Assembly: GCF_021730395.1 (NCBI RefSeq)
Contig: NC_069378.1
Span: 45,397,001-45,461,000, forward strand
DNA: 64,000 bases
Source: Mercenaria mercenaria
Lineage: Eukaryota > Mollusca > Bivalvia > Venerida > Veneridae
Direction: 5' to 3'
The notes under the pieces were generated by a model, which was not told the origin of the DNA, searched no databases, and saw nothing but the letters and a program-made list of their open reading frames with translations. A program made the position numbers and the translations under genes. Numbering within the stretch: position 1 is the first letter of the stretch; every line of letters begins with the position of its first letter. Below are positions 12,501 through 24,539 of this stretch, in pieces.

Positions 12501-15159
12501 TACATCTTATATAAACGAAACATTTAGACTCCTCTTTCTAAATAATTTACAAAAGTCTGAAAAATTTAATAAATTATCCTGACATACCGAAACTAGCCAA
12601 AATCATGTGCCAAAAAGTAAATGTTACAGAATTCTGTAGAATGAACAAAAATTTATCAAATAAAAATCGTAATGCAAAAATCATACAAAAATCTAACAAA
12701 TAAATTTCTTACCTCGATCGAGCATAAATTTCTAGCAAGAAAATAATTCAGACATAGATTCGTCTATAAAGTCGGAAGGTGGTGTGCGCAAGGCATATCT
12801 AGTCCAGTCTATTTAAAGGATAATGTCCCGCCAAATACTAAATTTCATGGGATTCACGGCTAAGCCGTGGACTCCGACTATTGTCATTTTCACGGGATTC
12901 ACGATATAGCCGGGGAATCTAACTACTTTGGCGCGAATTTAAATTGACAATTTGAGGCCCATTATAGTGGTTTTGGGGATAAAAACATAAATTACTGAAG
13001 TTTATAAAATATCAACTTTCTTATTACTGAACAGAATTTAATGAAATTTACATGGAAATTTAAGTTATGAAATACAGAAAAACATGAGAGGTATTTCATA
13101 CGTGAAATCTGACATTTACCTCAATAACTCAAAAATTTACAAAAAGATGATGCAATACCTGCATTTACAATACAGATAAAATAAGGCCCGTATGTCAATT
13201 TGTGACAAAATGATGACGGTCGAACGACGGCGAAAGTCGAAAATACAAAAGTCATGGGTGACAACGTACCATGCTGTTGGCAGTCAAACGTACAATGATA
13301 GATGTCCATAGTCAAAGCTACGATGATGAATGTCAAATTCGATTATGTCTAGACCAGATTCATAAAATTCATAAAAATTGAACCTATGATAATGAAAACG
13401 CAAAACCGTAAATTATACTGCGTTTTCGTAATCGTAGGTTAATAATTTTGACTTTCACTATCGTTGTTTCAAGCTTTCAGAATTATGACTTCGACTTTAC
13501 CGAGCCTGCAACATTTTCGTTTTTGTCGTGTTGAGCGACCTGTGAAGTTTTTACTTTTCTCTACTTTAGACTTAGTGTCATCACTTTTCTTTCCGGATTT
13601 TGATTTTATGGTCTGAAGTTAAAATGCGATTGTCCCAATGGAACACTATATTACTCAAGATTCATTTGGATAGCAAATGTTTTGTTAGCAAATCCTAAAA
13701 ATGTACACCAAAATAGAAAAAGTGGAAAAAAGTTACATTTCAAAAGAATATGAAATAATGAAGCTTACAAGACATTGTGGTATAATGGTCTAAATAAATC
13801 ATTATTAATACCAAAAAGTTTTAAGTTTTATACATTCTTCCATATTTCGGCCAGAGATAAGTCATATTATTAAAGAATGTCGCATTTCCCTTTTCAATTA
13901 GCTTCATAAATGAGTCCAGGGGCCGTATTCATAAAGCATCTTAAGTGTAAGTTTTGACTTAAGTTGAAGATTTTACTTAAGTTTGTGGTGATTTCGGCTT
14001 AAGTCTAAGTAAAAAACTTAAGTCCTGTTCATAAAACAGCTTAAACTTAAGATACGTAAGAAATGACTTAAGTCAGAAAACAAAATGGCGTCGTGAGTAC
14101 GATTAAAATGTTGTTTTTCAGATAAAAGCACTTTAAACATAATTGTGCATGTTGTATCTGTCTGAAATTAATGTTGTTTTCGTCCACAATAAAAGCACAA
14201 AATTACATATTAAGTTGATTTATGAATAACAAATATACTTAAGTAAAATAAATTTCTTACCTAAGAAATACTTAAGTAAAAAACAATTTCTTATTCTTAT
14301 ACTTAAGATGTTTTATGAATACGGCCCCAGGTTGCATCTTCTCGCCTGGGTTATTCATCTTTTGGCTACGTCATGATCGTTTTGTCCAGTTACTAATTGT
14401 TTTGACAAGCTTACTAAATAGAAATCATAACATGTTTATTACAAAAAGGACTCTCTTATGTGGTGACGCTGGTGTTTCATGTTTACTCATCTTATGGGCA
14501 GATTTCCTAGAACTTTAGTATCATTCTTGATCTCAGTCAGGTTGTAGGTAAGTATGCCTGATACTCGCACACATTTTTAAAATCAGTTTAGGACATAGGA
14601 AATTATCGTTGAAAAATTTATGTTGAAGAATAGAAGTTCAGTTAATAACTGAAATCATGTTAGATAATCATGTTAGAGAATTATAAAGAAAGGCATTGAT
14701 TTATATACAATCTTAGAACTTATTATTAAATAGTAGTTATTGAAGAGAACATTTATTGTTGTTGCTGTAGTTTAGTAAGTGTGAAGCCTTTGACCCTGTT
14801 GCACCACAACATTGTTAATTAGGTACCTCCTTTTTGATCACACTTTGTCTTATTTCGTTATGGTTCTCTCCTTCCTGTTCATCTTGTTTATTGCAATTAT
14901 CTTCATTCTACAAAAAGTAAATATGAAATAGCAAATGTATAAATAGACGGCCTGAGTTATAAAGACAGAAAGAAAATTTTTAAAAGAATTTGACATGAAA
15001 TTAGATGTTCCTTTCCCTTTAACAAATATGTATGCAATATAGTGGGGTACCTAACATAGATAAAAAGTGCAAACAAGTTTATATTGTTACCTGTTTCACA
15101 TAGTTTCCGTTTCTAGGGACATTATCCCTATCCTCTGACTTGCATGATGCTATCAGATG
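537..15159 (-). CDS. Tandem-CARD, coiled-coil protein, copy A (helicase-less RIG-I/MDA5-like), with one in-frame stop
   Basis: Spliced minus-strand gene. Exons in coding order: 15091-15159, 14827-14907, 9390-9545 (all phase 0), 3048-3249, 2174-2311, 1534-1884, 537-913 (stop codon 537-539). All junctions have AG/GT and phases agree. Exon 3048-3249 plus 2174-2311 give CARD1 (key segment VTEILPYLPLIDKRRADM, ending SFLDALDKL). Exon 1534-1884 gives CARD2 (SEILRLVSPEIQ, then TDWDKLFVDVLEH). The pair resembles the two CARDs of RIG-I/MDA5, which recruit MAVS. The last exon has a basic patch (KKSRKREKFRKRR), an acidic linker and a coiled coil (NAGLNRISQRLEEV). There is no helicase. Codon TAA at 2202-2204 interrupts CARD1 between W and SFLDAL, although the frame is otherwise intact. 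It could be a young pseudogene, a polymorphism, a sequencing error or an exon-skipped gene; the 138-nt exon can be skipped in frame. A true 5' end is not proven. Confidence 0.75.
2202..2204 (-). other. In-frame TAA in CARD1 exon of copy A
   Basis: Minus-strand reading gives ATC TGG TAA AGC TTT CTA GAT. The matching place in copy B reads KWATFLVAL, so the stop replaces a helix residue just after the conserved tryptophan. The bases TGGTAAAGC also form a weak 5' splice site, but splicing there would put the next exon out of frame. Confidence 0.8.
2360..2465. repeat. Minisatellite, ~20-24 bp unit (type ATAAACAGGGCATAAACAT)
   Basis: About five imperfect units built on CATAAACAGGGCATAAACAT / ATGCCATAAACAGGG, in the intron just upstream of CARD1 exon 2174-2311 of copy A. 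It is the same family as the array at 3268-3628. Confidence 0.8.
3268..3628. repeat. Minisatellite, ~20 bp unit (type GTATAAACATATGATATA)
   Basis: About 15-17 imperfect units of AAACAGGGTATAAACATATG and variants. It starts within 20 bases of the acceptor of copy A exon 3048-3249, on its intron side. Shared unit with 2360-2465 shows one repeat family flanking the exon on both sides. Confidence 0.85.
3629..7602. other. Copy A intron, left part, mostly unassigned
   Basis: AT-rich intron DNA. Two related stretches near 4990-5240 and 5400-5545 share the words AGCCTGGTGACC and runs of TTCTATGAAAG, so an old dispersed repeat is present. A small palindrome (TGGCGAATTTATTCGCCA) sits near 5961. No exon is supported. 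Confidence 0.4.
8135..8725. repeat. Tandem array of ~20 bp palindromic units
   Basis: About 29 imperfect units with 20-base spacing. A typical unit, CGTGAACCTAGGTTTACG, is itself a palindrome, so the array reads nearly the same on both strands. Central bases drift (CTATGT, CATAGT, CTTGGG) while CGTRAAC and GTTTACG are kept better. Confidence 0.8.
8878..8902. repeat. (AC)n microsatellite
   Basis: Uninterrupted CA/AC dinucleotide run inside the right arm of the foldback element. The left arm has a decayed GTGTGTATGTGTG at the matching place. Confidence 0.9.
9546..13916. other. Copy A intron, unassigned, with diverged repeats
   Basis: No supported exon between the copy A exons at 9390-9545 and 14827-14907. 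At 10540-10960 a motif like TCGTGGTTTCGACTTT recurs, and at 13180-13560 the inverted sense appears (GAAAGTCGAAAATAC), suggesting the arms of an old inverted element. An A-rich run lies at 11520-11570. Near 12845-12910 the word GGGATTCACG is repeated. Confidence 0.35.
13917..14330. mobile_element. MITE with GGGGCCGTATTCATAAA ends
   Basis: Terminal inverted repeats CAGGGGCCGTATTCATAAA (left) and TTTATGAATACGGCCCCAG (right) enclose about 410 bp. The interior is full of the palindromic word ACTTAAGT. No coding capacity. Non-autonomous DNA transposon; superfamily not assigned. Confidence 0.85.
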
Positions 15160-15524
15160 CTAATCAAAATAGACAAAAAATAATATACAATTACGTATAT
15201 GCATTTTACATATATACGTACATTGTATATATATATATAATACACTTTATGGTAAGTAAAAACATTCTGTAAGAAAATATACTTAGTTCGTACATATGCA
15301 TATGAGCTGGATTCCATAACATATTTTTAAAAATCTGAATTGTCTAAATTTAGAAGAATGGCTTTTCAAAGGAAACAACATGGTCGACATTTCTGTTAAC
15401 TGTTTTTCATTAGACTTGATATGCGAGTATATATCACGTAAAACCAGACGTGTAAAACATTGGTAATGATATAATTTAACAAAACAGTATAAATAACTGA
15501 CCACCTAAGGAGCTTGTCTCAGCA

Positions 15525-17000
15525 GTTAGCTTACCAAACAGAAGTTGTTTGGGATCCTTGTTTCTGGCATGCGGCAGATGTGACCAGTCCAGAGTACATG
15601 TACATGTGAACGCTGAAAGATGACACATATCGAGGGGAGTTTAACTCAGATGAGTATATCTGTATCTGGAATTTTGTCTTGTCACTTGATGTTCAACAGC
15701 TTGCGAAGACAAGTCATGTGAAAGTGGTTCAGTCGCTTGGCGTGTCTGGCATACACTGTCCATGTTTCGCAAACATATAACAATGTAGTGATGACGACAG
15801 CCCTGTAGACACTTATCTTTGTTTCGAGATGTGTGCCGCGACGTTTCCATACTGAGGGTCGTAGTCTCCCACATGCAGCACTGGCTTTTGCTATTCGGCA
15901 GTCAATTTAATCATCTATGTGCACTGCCCTCGACAGGGTGCTACCAAGGTACGTAAATTTGTCGACGGCTTGCAGCTTTGCGTCTGGGTTTGACATATGG
16001 CTTGCGTGGTGCAGGTTGATGAAGCAGTTCGGACTTCTTTGTGTTAATGGTAAGCCCGACGTTGTCACATGCCCTAAAAAATTGGTCGAGATTGCGCTGC
16101 ATGTGTGGCTCTGTTGTTGCATTGATGGCACAGTCGTCGGCAAACAGCAGATCACAGATAATGGTTTCCTTCACCTTCGTGACAGTTTTCAGTCGCCGCA
16201 GATTGAAAAGTTTGTCATCAGTCTGGTATCTGATGCCTACCCCAGGGTCTTCATGACTGAAGGCGTCGGTCAGCGGAGAACATCATGCTGAATAGAGTAG
16301 GGACCAGCACACAGCCTTGCTTGACTCCGTTAATCACAGGAAAGTCATTGGATGCTTGTCCATCATCTAGTACTGGTGCCATTGTACCATCATGGAACTG
16401 ACGAACTAAGACGATGAAGCGATCAGGGCATCCAAACTTTGACATGCTTTTCTGGAGACCTTCTCTGTTTACAGTATCAAATGCCTTGGTCAGGGCAAAG
16501 AACGTCGTGTATAGGTCCTTGTGCTGTTCATGGCATTTCCCTTGAAGTTGGCGGGCTGCAAACACCATATCGACAGTTCCACGATTGCGCGTAAGCCACA
16601 CTGGCTCTCTAGTACTAGACCTAGACCATCTTCTAGGCGAAATATCAGTCGGTTGAGTAACACTCTAGCAAGAATCTTTCCAGCTATACTAAGGAGAGAT
16701 ACTCCTCTATGATTATCACAGATATGTCTATTCCCTTTCCTCTCGTAAATGTGCACAGTTAATGAATATTTGAATTCTTGCGGCAGGACACCTTCAGGCC
16801 AGAATGATACAAACAGTTCTAGCAGTTTCTGTTTCAGTGTGTCTCCTCCAGCTTTGTAGACTTCTGCTAAGATGGCATCTGAACTTGGCGATTTTCCACA
16901 CGAGAGTTGTTTGATAGTTTTCTCTACCTCTTGGATTGAAGGTGCCCAATTGATCCGTGTTGCGAACGATGAAGCATTACAATAGGGCTTGTTGCGGAGA
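15525..17000 (-). mobile_element. LINE reverse-transcriptase fragment (broken)
   Basis: Minus-strand translation in several frames gives a non-LTR reverse transcriptase. In order: SCGKSPSSDAILAEVYKAGG, ICDNHRGVSLLSIAGKIL, VINGVKQGCVL, the active-site box LLFADDCA, AVDKFTYLGSTLSRA, and at the 3' end WTGHICRMP. Both ends of the element are missing and the frame shifts several times, so it is dead. It sits upstream of exon 15091-15159, in the first copy A intron if exon 18846-18878 is real. Confidence 0.9.
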
Positions 17001-17490
17001 GGCTATATACTGGCTGGGAAGAGACTGACACAATCTGCTCTCCCCTACACGGAACCTGCATGCCAGCGGTGAGAGCTGAAAGCGAGATATGACAAACACA
17101 AGCGACCCCACTAATACACTAGGCGCATCACGCAACAATTTTACACAACGTGTTTACAATGCATTGATATTGAATATCAATTTTCAAATTGTATGTATAT
17201 AAACATTGTCGTTAAATATCTACCAAAAAGGCTAAATTTATGTATTAGTAAACTTCAGTATAACGTAGAATACTTATACACTTATATGCTAATTGATCCA
17301 TCGAATCCGTAACAAGGTTTAGCGCGAATTATGGCGTCATTTTGCAAGATCTTGATATAAATCATATATCATTCTTAAGGATAAAGATAGCTATGGATCT
17401 TTTTTAATTTTTAGAATATGTCTTTAGGAATGTCAATTTCATGACCAAATAGGTATTTTACCATAGTAAAAATTAGGCAAAATCATAATT

Positions 17491-18405
17491 ACGAGGGGCG
17501 TTCAATATGTAATGTTACTCCGTATGTAGTTCCGTAACCACTTGTTATTTTTAGATGCGGTTTTCGGCACATAATAGAGCAATTTATTGGAAACACAATG
17601 CTGTATAAATTATAAAAATCGGCAGGTTCAAAGTAAAAATATAATCATTTTAGTGAGGTGTACTCAGGTATACTGGACTATAATTATAATTTAGGTTTGT
17701 CCTGGGCAGCCAGAGTCTCAGAAAAATAGAATAACTTGTAAAATCACAAAATTCTATCATTTTTCTACGAGGTACAGCAATTTGTGATGCGTTTGCGTTT
17801 GTTTTAAACTATCTATTGCATTTTTAATTTTACAACACAACTAAAAAATCTAAACTCAAGCTTGATTCCATCTGGAATGAGTGTTGAGAGCGATTAATCA
17901 AAGTTGTAAGAACTAGTTTCGCAATCGAGAATTAAGATATTGGTATCAACTTAAAATACAAGAATTTTTTAAACGATGATTATCGCGCCTGACAAAATTG
18001 CAGAGGCTTATTATACTCACCTTATCATTTTCGAGTAAAAATATACACACTCAATTTAAAACTGTTATAAACATTTTTATTTTAGTTTTCAAATGTTTTT
18101 GTGAAGACCATGATTTGTTTTATCTGTTTAAACTGAAAATTGAACTATAGTTCTAGTTTATGAATAGTAGAATCAAGGAATTGCATATTACAATCTCAGT
18201 ATTTTGGACATAAAATTGTCTAGTATACCCGAGTACACCTCACTCAAATGATTATATTTTTATTTTTAAAATACCAATTTTTATAATTTATATAACATAT
18301 TGTTGCCAATAAATTGCTCTATAATGTACCGAAATCCGCATCTAAAAATAACAACCGGTTACGGAACTACATACGGAGTAACATTACATATTGAACGCCC
18401 CTCGT
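17491..18405. mobile_element. Non-autonomous DNA transposon with ~200 bp inverted repeats
   Basis: Left end ACGAGGGGCGTTCAATATGT and right end, inverted, are the same. The match continues for about 200 bases on each side, including GATGCGG and GGTATACT. Total 915 bp, without a transposase frame. The end sequence is mariner-like (inference). Confidence 0.85.
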
Positions 18406-18845
18406 GTGAAAAACATTTTTATGGAATATTTGTATTATGGAAATGTTGCTTTATGTTAGATATCTTAAACATTAATTTTATCACAATAGCTAAAATTAAA
18501 ACTAATTTTTAGGTTCAAAAATGGCCGAAATTTTAAGTGGAATAATCTACCAAAACCTTTTTCCTTTTATTTTGGTGAAAAATTCAAAAGTAATCAAAAT
18601 ATTTTGAACATTGTACCAAACCCTGTTACATCCTCCGAGTTCAGTAGAATGATATAAAATCTCAATACTATATTCTTGTGTTTAAAGTGTTAAGACATCA
18701 TTACGGAAAAAATGTGGATTAAACAGTAACTTTAGTAAATGATGAACACAAACGGCACATTTAAAAACGTTTCAAACGAATTCCAAAACCAAGTTAGCAC
18801 ACCACAGTAGTAATCGTTAATAATGGTACATCTACATGTACCTAC

Positions 18846-18878
18846 CTCGAAAAAGCTTTTCTTCGCAGCAACACTCAT
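18846..18878 (-). CDS. Candidate first coding exon of copy A
   Basis: ATG at 18876-18878 opens the 11-residue frame MSVAAKKSFFE, which ends exactly at a GAG/GTAGGT donor in phase 0, as the next copy A exon (15091-15159) requires. With it the copy A frame would total 468 residues, close to the 474 of copy B. The start context is weak (T at -3, A at +4) and the exon is very short, so this is only a candidate. Confidence 0.3.
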
Positions 18879-19075
18879 CTATGAATTCTAGTAATTGTGA
18901 ATGTGTGCACACATTAAATTCTTTCAACAAGACATTGATATTACCATTGAGGAAAAATCAAATTAGTTGGGTCACATGTCCTTGTTTGCATATGACCGAT
19001 GGACTGATAAGCAATGTAATTCAAAGGAACAGCATAAATGTCATAAATTGAATATTTATGGTTTCCGATCATAAA

Positions 19076-19145
19076 ATGCGCAGGCTGGTCTGGATCCATG
19101 CTGGTCGCAAAGCCACTATGTTGGTTTTCTCATGGCGCGGCTCAA
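19076..19145. mobile_element. Half copy of the palindromic MITE also found at 46278-46514
   Basis: Carries GCGCAGGCTGGTCTGGATCC and TCTCATGGCGCGGCTCA, the right arm of the palindromic element in the CFAP65 intron, without the left arm. Confidence 0.8.
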
Positions 19146-19467
19146 ATGTCTTTGACATGATATACGATCAGGTATAAAACTACCTTTTTATATGGTACTA
19201 ACCATTTCCTTTGGCTATTTTTAACTGATCTAGGATATGAAGATAATAACAGATGGAGATGATAGCCAATGGTATTATTGCATTTACAAGAAACATTGTA
19301 ATCCTTCTGTAGCAACGTTGATAACTAATGTTTAAAGTTAAAGCTCTCAAAAGTTGAGCCAGTACAGTAACATTAAAACACGAAAAAGTAAAAGACAAGT
19401 CCGAATTTTATAGACTTCTGCAGTTTGATCAAGTCAGCAGAGACGTTCATACTAAGACAATTGTTGT

Positions 19468-19508
<41 letters not shown>

Positions 19509-19535
19509 TTTTTTGTTTTTTTGTGTTTTTTTTTC
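19468..19535. repeat. Long poly(T) tract
   Basis: T-run broken by single G bases. It may be the poly(A) tail of a minus-strand retroposon, but no body was recognised next to it. Confidence 0.8.
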
Positions 19536-20400
19536 AAAATCATGGTAAAACCAGACAGCAGTAGACTTCGAAAAGCAACGTTTTTTTATTATAATTTCTG
19601 AACGAAAAATGTAAGTGTAAGCACTCGTGAAAAGAAATCAAAATCAGCTTAAATAAGCGTCATAAAATACATACCTTTTTCTTCTCTTTTTCTGTAATCC
19701 TAATTTTATAGAAAAATTATACCGAAACGAATACAATTCAGCTAATGTACATACTGCATAATGGCATTTGAAAACAGAACCAAAAATGATCTATTTCACA
19801 AAATAACAATTGCCTATTTTGCCAAACAAAAGACGTGTATTACTACTACTAGCTAATTTGATCTTCTGTCAAAGTTCCTTACTGGCAAAACAATCATAAC
19901 CAATATGTTATTTATGTCATTCTCGATGTAATCTGCAAATTATATTTGTGTCACATAATTAAAACAAACACAGTCAATAATGGGTTATCGATAGATACTA
20001 TGTATGAATTATAACAATGACGTGTTGGTTTTCAGCTATTTAGGACCACTGCCATTAAGTATGAAGAGTTATCTGTTGTTTTTTTTTTTTGTTTTTTTTT
20101 TAGGGTTGATTGAAACGTTCCGTAAACAGTACGTTTTCTTTCTTCTTTTTTTTTCTTGTTTTTTTTTTTTTGTCGGTGTTTCAATTGACTGTAGATAACA
20201 GTTGCTTTTACCGATCATCTGTCTGAAAGTGTCCGTTAGTGCTTACTTATTTAAACAGAAAAATAATAATTTCAAATACTGCGTTTACTAGGACTGAATG
20301 ATTTATACCATTGTCGGTAATAGGCCAAGGACATGCTCACGATTTTGTAATCAGGTAGGTATCATACCTGAAAAAGATTATGATATCACATAAGATTGTG

Positions 20401-20812
20401 GGCTGGTGGTCTAGTGCTAACACGCTTGACTGTCAATCCAGAGGTACGGGGTTCAAATCCTGGTCCAGACACTGGAAATTTCTGAGATGCTCTTGAGTGT
20501 CTCCCACCTAACTAAGAGGCCTGTAATGGTTCTTCCCAGGAAAGACAGCTTCGCGTGTATCGGTGCTATACACCGGGCACGGCTGTCTATTCGCAAAGAG
20601 CTAGGCTAAGTTAGCCGGACAAGCCTATATCTAAAAAGAATTTTTCTCTATCTGTTCTGGGGGCTTTATCTCACTCTGTCCCTCTGGTCAGATCGCCCTG
20701 TGTCTAAACTAGTAGAGGATGAATTTCGCGCTCTTTGTGGCTGCGTTTGCTGTATGTAAAGCGCCTTTGAACGTGTTTATCATGAAAAGGGCGCTAAATA
20801 AATCCGGTATCA
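20401..20812 (+). mobile_element. tRNA-derived SINE
   Basis: The tRNA-like head has an A box (GGTCTAGTGCTAACACG) and a B box (GGGTTCAAATCC). A ~330 bp unrelated body follows, then a 3' end with AAAGCGCCTTTGAACGTG and GGGCGCTAAATAAAT. RNA polymerase III promoter boxes and the 3' tail show the + orientation. Confidence 0.85.
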
Positions 20813-23506
20813 TAACAAATGATAATAATAGTGTGAAATAGGTGAATGTAAGTAAAATAAATTTTACAGTATGTTTTTTATACTATCTAATTACTACTTC
20901 AGCAATGCATTCTCATCACTTTAGACTACTCAGAGCGCGTTAAGGCAAATGGCATTCGCACATTTAAACATACTGAATAGTAAACTAACAAATTGCGTGT
21001 AGGTTTCTTGTACAGCCAAATATTAAATATATTGTTTTAATGTAGAACAAATACAAGTCTTTGACATAATCATTTCAAAGATCATTGACATTATAACATT
21101 TCAATAACTTGAGCATACTTTAAATTCTTTTAACCAATATTACAGATTGTGACACAAATCATTCTATTATTTAAGCGTGATGGTCATTGATAAAATTGAA
21201 TGATGAGTGACGTTATCTCTAGGATAAACTGGAAGTCAAACTTCTATATTTGAACCACAATGAATGTAGTTTTATAAATTTAACACTTTAATGGAGACGC
21301 TATGTTAAGATATGTTGTGGTCTCTCATGTGCTCACTGCTACAAGTAGACACCGTCGTTTATATGACTGAAAAATGGTTGAAAAAGACGTTAAACCCGAA
21401 CACACACACACACACTCTCATGTAAATAAACAGTGATCATCAATAATTATAACACATGTCTTGGTCGGCATGTCTGGTAGATGATGTCTTTGTTACATTT
21501 AGCTTGCAGTTATTTTCTCTTATGTAGGTGATAAAATCAATCGAAGTATTAGAATTTCTTTTCAACGGTCATTTGATTATAATTTTTACGTGGTATTTGT
21601 GACCTAGCGCAAGAGGAGATAATTGCCCTGGAATGTGTAAAGTCAATTTTTACAAACATAGATCATATTTTATCAGTTTAATCACTTGTTAGTAATCTGG
21701 TATGGTTCCCAAACAAATATAGTTTATCCATATGCTACGCTTATAAATGACCTGGAACCAAAACATGTTTTGTCTCACAAAAACTGCAGTAAACAAACAT
21801 GTTTAAGTATAGGTACGAGTTGACAAGCCAACGATTTCGTGAAAAATAAAAGTAATTATCTTAGAGATAAAGTAATTTATAATATATGATTTTAGTACAT
21901 GAATTTCTCCATTTGAAATTAACTTGCAACGTTATTTTCGAGTGTAGATCATATAAGATACATACATGTTTGCAATGAATTACCGAGTTATTTAATTGGT
22001 ATATTCCGAAAACCTAAATCAAAAGAACAAAAAAAAATTGCTTTTTATTGGTTACTACACTCACTCAGTTGTACACTCATATATATCAGTTGCATTTTGG
22101 TTAATAACATTACATGGATACTTATTGAGGTGTTGTTTACTAAACTTATTATGTAGCCATTCACTCTTCAGCATAATTCACATTCCTTAAAAGGACGCAG
22201 TATTGTGGTGGTGTATATTGTTTATCACTGTATAACATCATCTAAATTATTGTTAAGGAAGTACAGGTATGGTGTGGTAATGTGGTTTACCTTAAATTAG
22301 CTTATTACGTAACTGTTTACTTTTTACATCATGAACATTTCTGTTTCAAGTACACAGAATGATGATGACATTTATTTAGCTTATGACTTTCTATGCACAT
22401 ATGTATTTAATAGTATATAAGACATTTCCATTTTGGCACTATATTCAATGTACTGCCACTCCCCCATTAAATGTGTCATTTTAAAAGTTCAAGTATTGGT
22501 GCAAAAAGGTATATGTATAGCTACATTATGATACATAATGATATATAATACAGGGGAGTGGCTTAGTATCGGCATGTGGTAATGGAAGTAAATCTTTGGT
22601 CCTCTAAGACCATCCTACTGTTCATGGCAAGCAATTTCATTTCCTTTACCACGAAGAAAAGCCTTTGAAAGGGTATTAGAATTATGTCCATTTGTTGTTA
22701 CTATAAATAGCTTATATTGTAACTTATTTATAACTGGCCTTAGGGAAAAATCGAGACAAGTTTTCTGTAGTACAACATGCATGTTACATCGAATTTTGAG
22801 GTGTATTTTGACCTATCTCTATCTTTTAAAGAGTGTTATGTGTACTTATATATGTAGAATTTTTCTACTATAAATAACTTATATGATACCTACTTGATAA
22901 TCGGCCAAAAAAAAATGATGTATGAAAAAAACTATAGGTTTTTATATGTTCAAATCTTAATCCAAGTGTTTTGTTATAATATATTGTATATATGGTACAG
23001 TATTGTTTATACTTTATTGACAGATATCAGTTCATTATGTTATACTGCAGTAGAGAAAATTAGGTGCCTTCCAGTAGGGGACTTTGTATTGCCTGGCAAT
23101 CCTTCATTCACTTGTTTAGCTTATTACGTGACTTTTTTACTTTTTACATCATTAACATTACTGTTACAAGGACTCATAATGGTGATGACGCTCATTTAGA
23201 TTATTACGTAGTTTTTTAGTCTGTTACATCATTTAGATTACTGTTAAGGACAATACAGGTACATAATATGGTGTTGTTGTTTTTTTGTTGTTGTTTTTTT
23301 TTTGTTTTTGTTTTTTTTTTGTTGCTGTTTATTACACGGATTTGCTTTCTCTTTTTACATCGTTTGCAAGTACAAGTACAAGTATTACAAGTACACAATA
23401 TGGTAATTGTACGAGGAACAGTTGACCAGTATTATCAACAGTCCAGTATTTTCACTTTGCACGTGTACCCACAAGTGTTGCATATCAGTTGAAAGAATAT
23501 TGAAAC
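20813..23506. other. Intergenic, AT-rich, with diverged ~100 bp repeats
   Basis: No gene supported. Between ~22230 and 23260 a block recurs with the words TTAGCTTATTACGTAACTG, TTTTTACATCAT and ATTACTGTTA, so an old tandem or dispersed repeat is present. A T-rich (TTTTTTTGTTG)-type stretch lies at 23277-23325. Confidence 0.45.
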
Positions 23507-24478
23507 AAGAGCTCGTATAACACCAAATGTCCCCTTTGACCTTTCACTTATTGACCTTAAACTAAACAGAGGTCAACTGCTGGTCATGATCAACATCTCT
23601 ATTAAGTTTCATAATCCTTGGCCGAAGCGTTCATGAGTTACCATCCGGAAACCATTTAGCTGTTCCGGGTCACTGTGACCTTTACCTTTGACCTATTGAC
23701 CTCAACATCGATAGGGATCATCTGCTGATTTTGATCAACCTCCCTTTCAAGTTTCGCTATCCTAGGCCCAAGCGTTCTCAAGTTATCGTCCGGAAACAGT
23801 TTAACTGTTCCGGGTCACTGTGGCCTTGACCTTTGACCTACTGATCTCAAAATCAACAGAGGTTATCTGCTAATCATGATCAACATTTCTATTAATTTTC
23901 ATGATCCTAGGCCTAAGCGTTCTTGAGTTATCATTCAGAGACCGTTTAACTGTTCAAGGTCACTGTGACCTTGACCTTTTATCTACTGATCTTAAAATCA
24001 ATAGGGGTTATCTACTGGTCATGATCAACATTCATATTAACTTTCATGATCCTAGGCCAAAGCATTCTTGACTCATCATCCGGAAACCGTTTAACTGTTC
24101 TGTGTCACTGTGACATTGACCTTTGACCTATTGATCTCAAAATCAATTGGAGTCATCTGCTTATCATGACTAACCTTTCTGTAAATGTTCATGATCTTAG
24201 ACTTAAGCGTTCTTGAGTTATCATCCGGAAATCGTTTAACTGTTCTGGGTCACTGTGACCTTGACCTTTGACCTACTGATCCCAAATTCAATAGTGTTCA
24301 TCTGATGGTTATAAGCAATCTTTTACTAAACATTCATGATCCTAGGCCCAAGCGTTCTTGAGTAATCATCCGGAAACGGATTTGGCTACATATCGACCGA
24401 CTAACAGACCGACCGACCTACCGACAGACATACCGACATCTGCAAAACAATATACCCCTCTGCTGTCCAACTGACTGG
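23504..24478. mobile_element. Pearl/Helentron-like element with ~165 bp core repeats
   Basis: Begins AACAAGAGCTCGTATAAC. About five to six core units follow, each holding GGTCACTGTGACCTTGACC, a CATGATCAAC-type word and TTATCATCCGGAAA. The end has a tetranucleotide run (GACCGACCGACCTACC) and CAAAACAATATACCCCTCT. Head, core repeats and an ACNG-type microsatellite match the layout known for bivalve pearl elements. No coding capacity. Confidence 0.75.
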
Positions 24479-24539
24479 AAATGGCACAAAATCACGTGCA
24501 GAAGCACATTTAATTAGCAGTTAAAATACATGTAGTATA

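Noticed and set aside
19675-19705. Possible small exon (GAAAAAGAGAAGAAAAAG with a good donor) upstream of copy A
   Set aside because: No acceptor gives a length or phase compatible with the phase-0 exons downstream.
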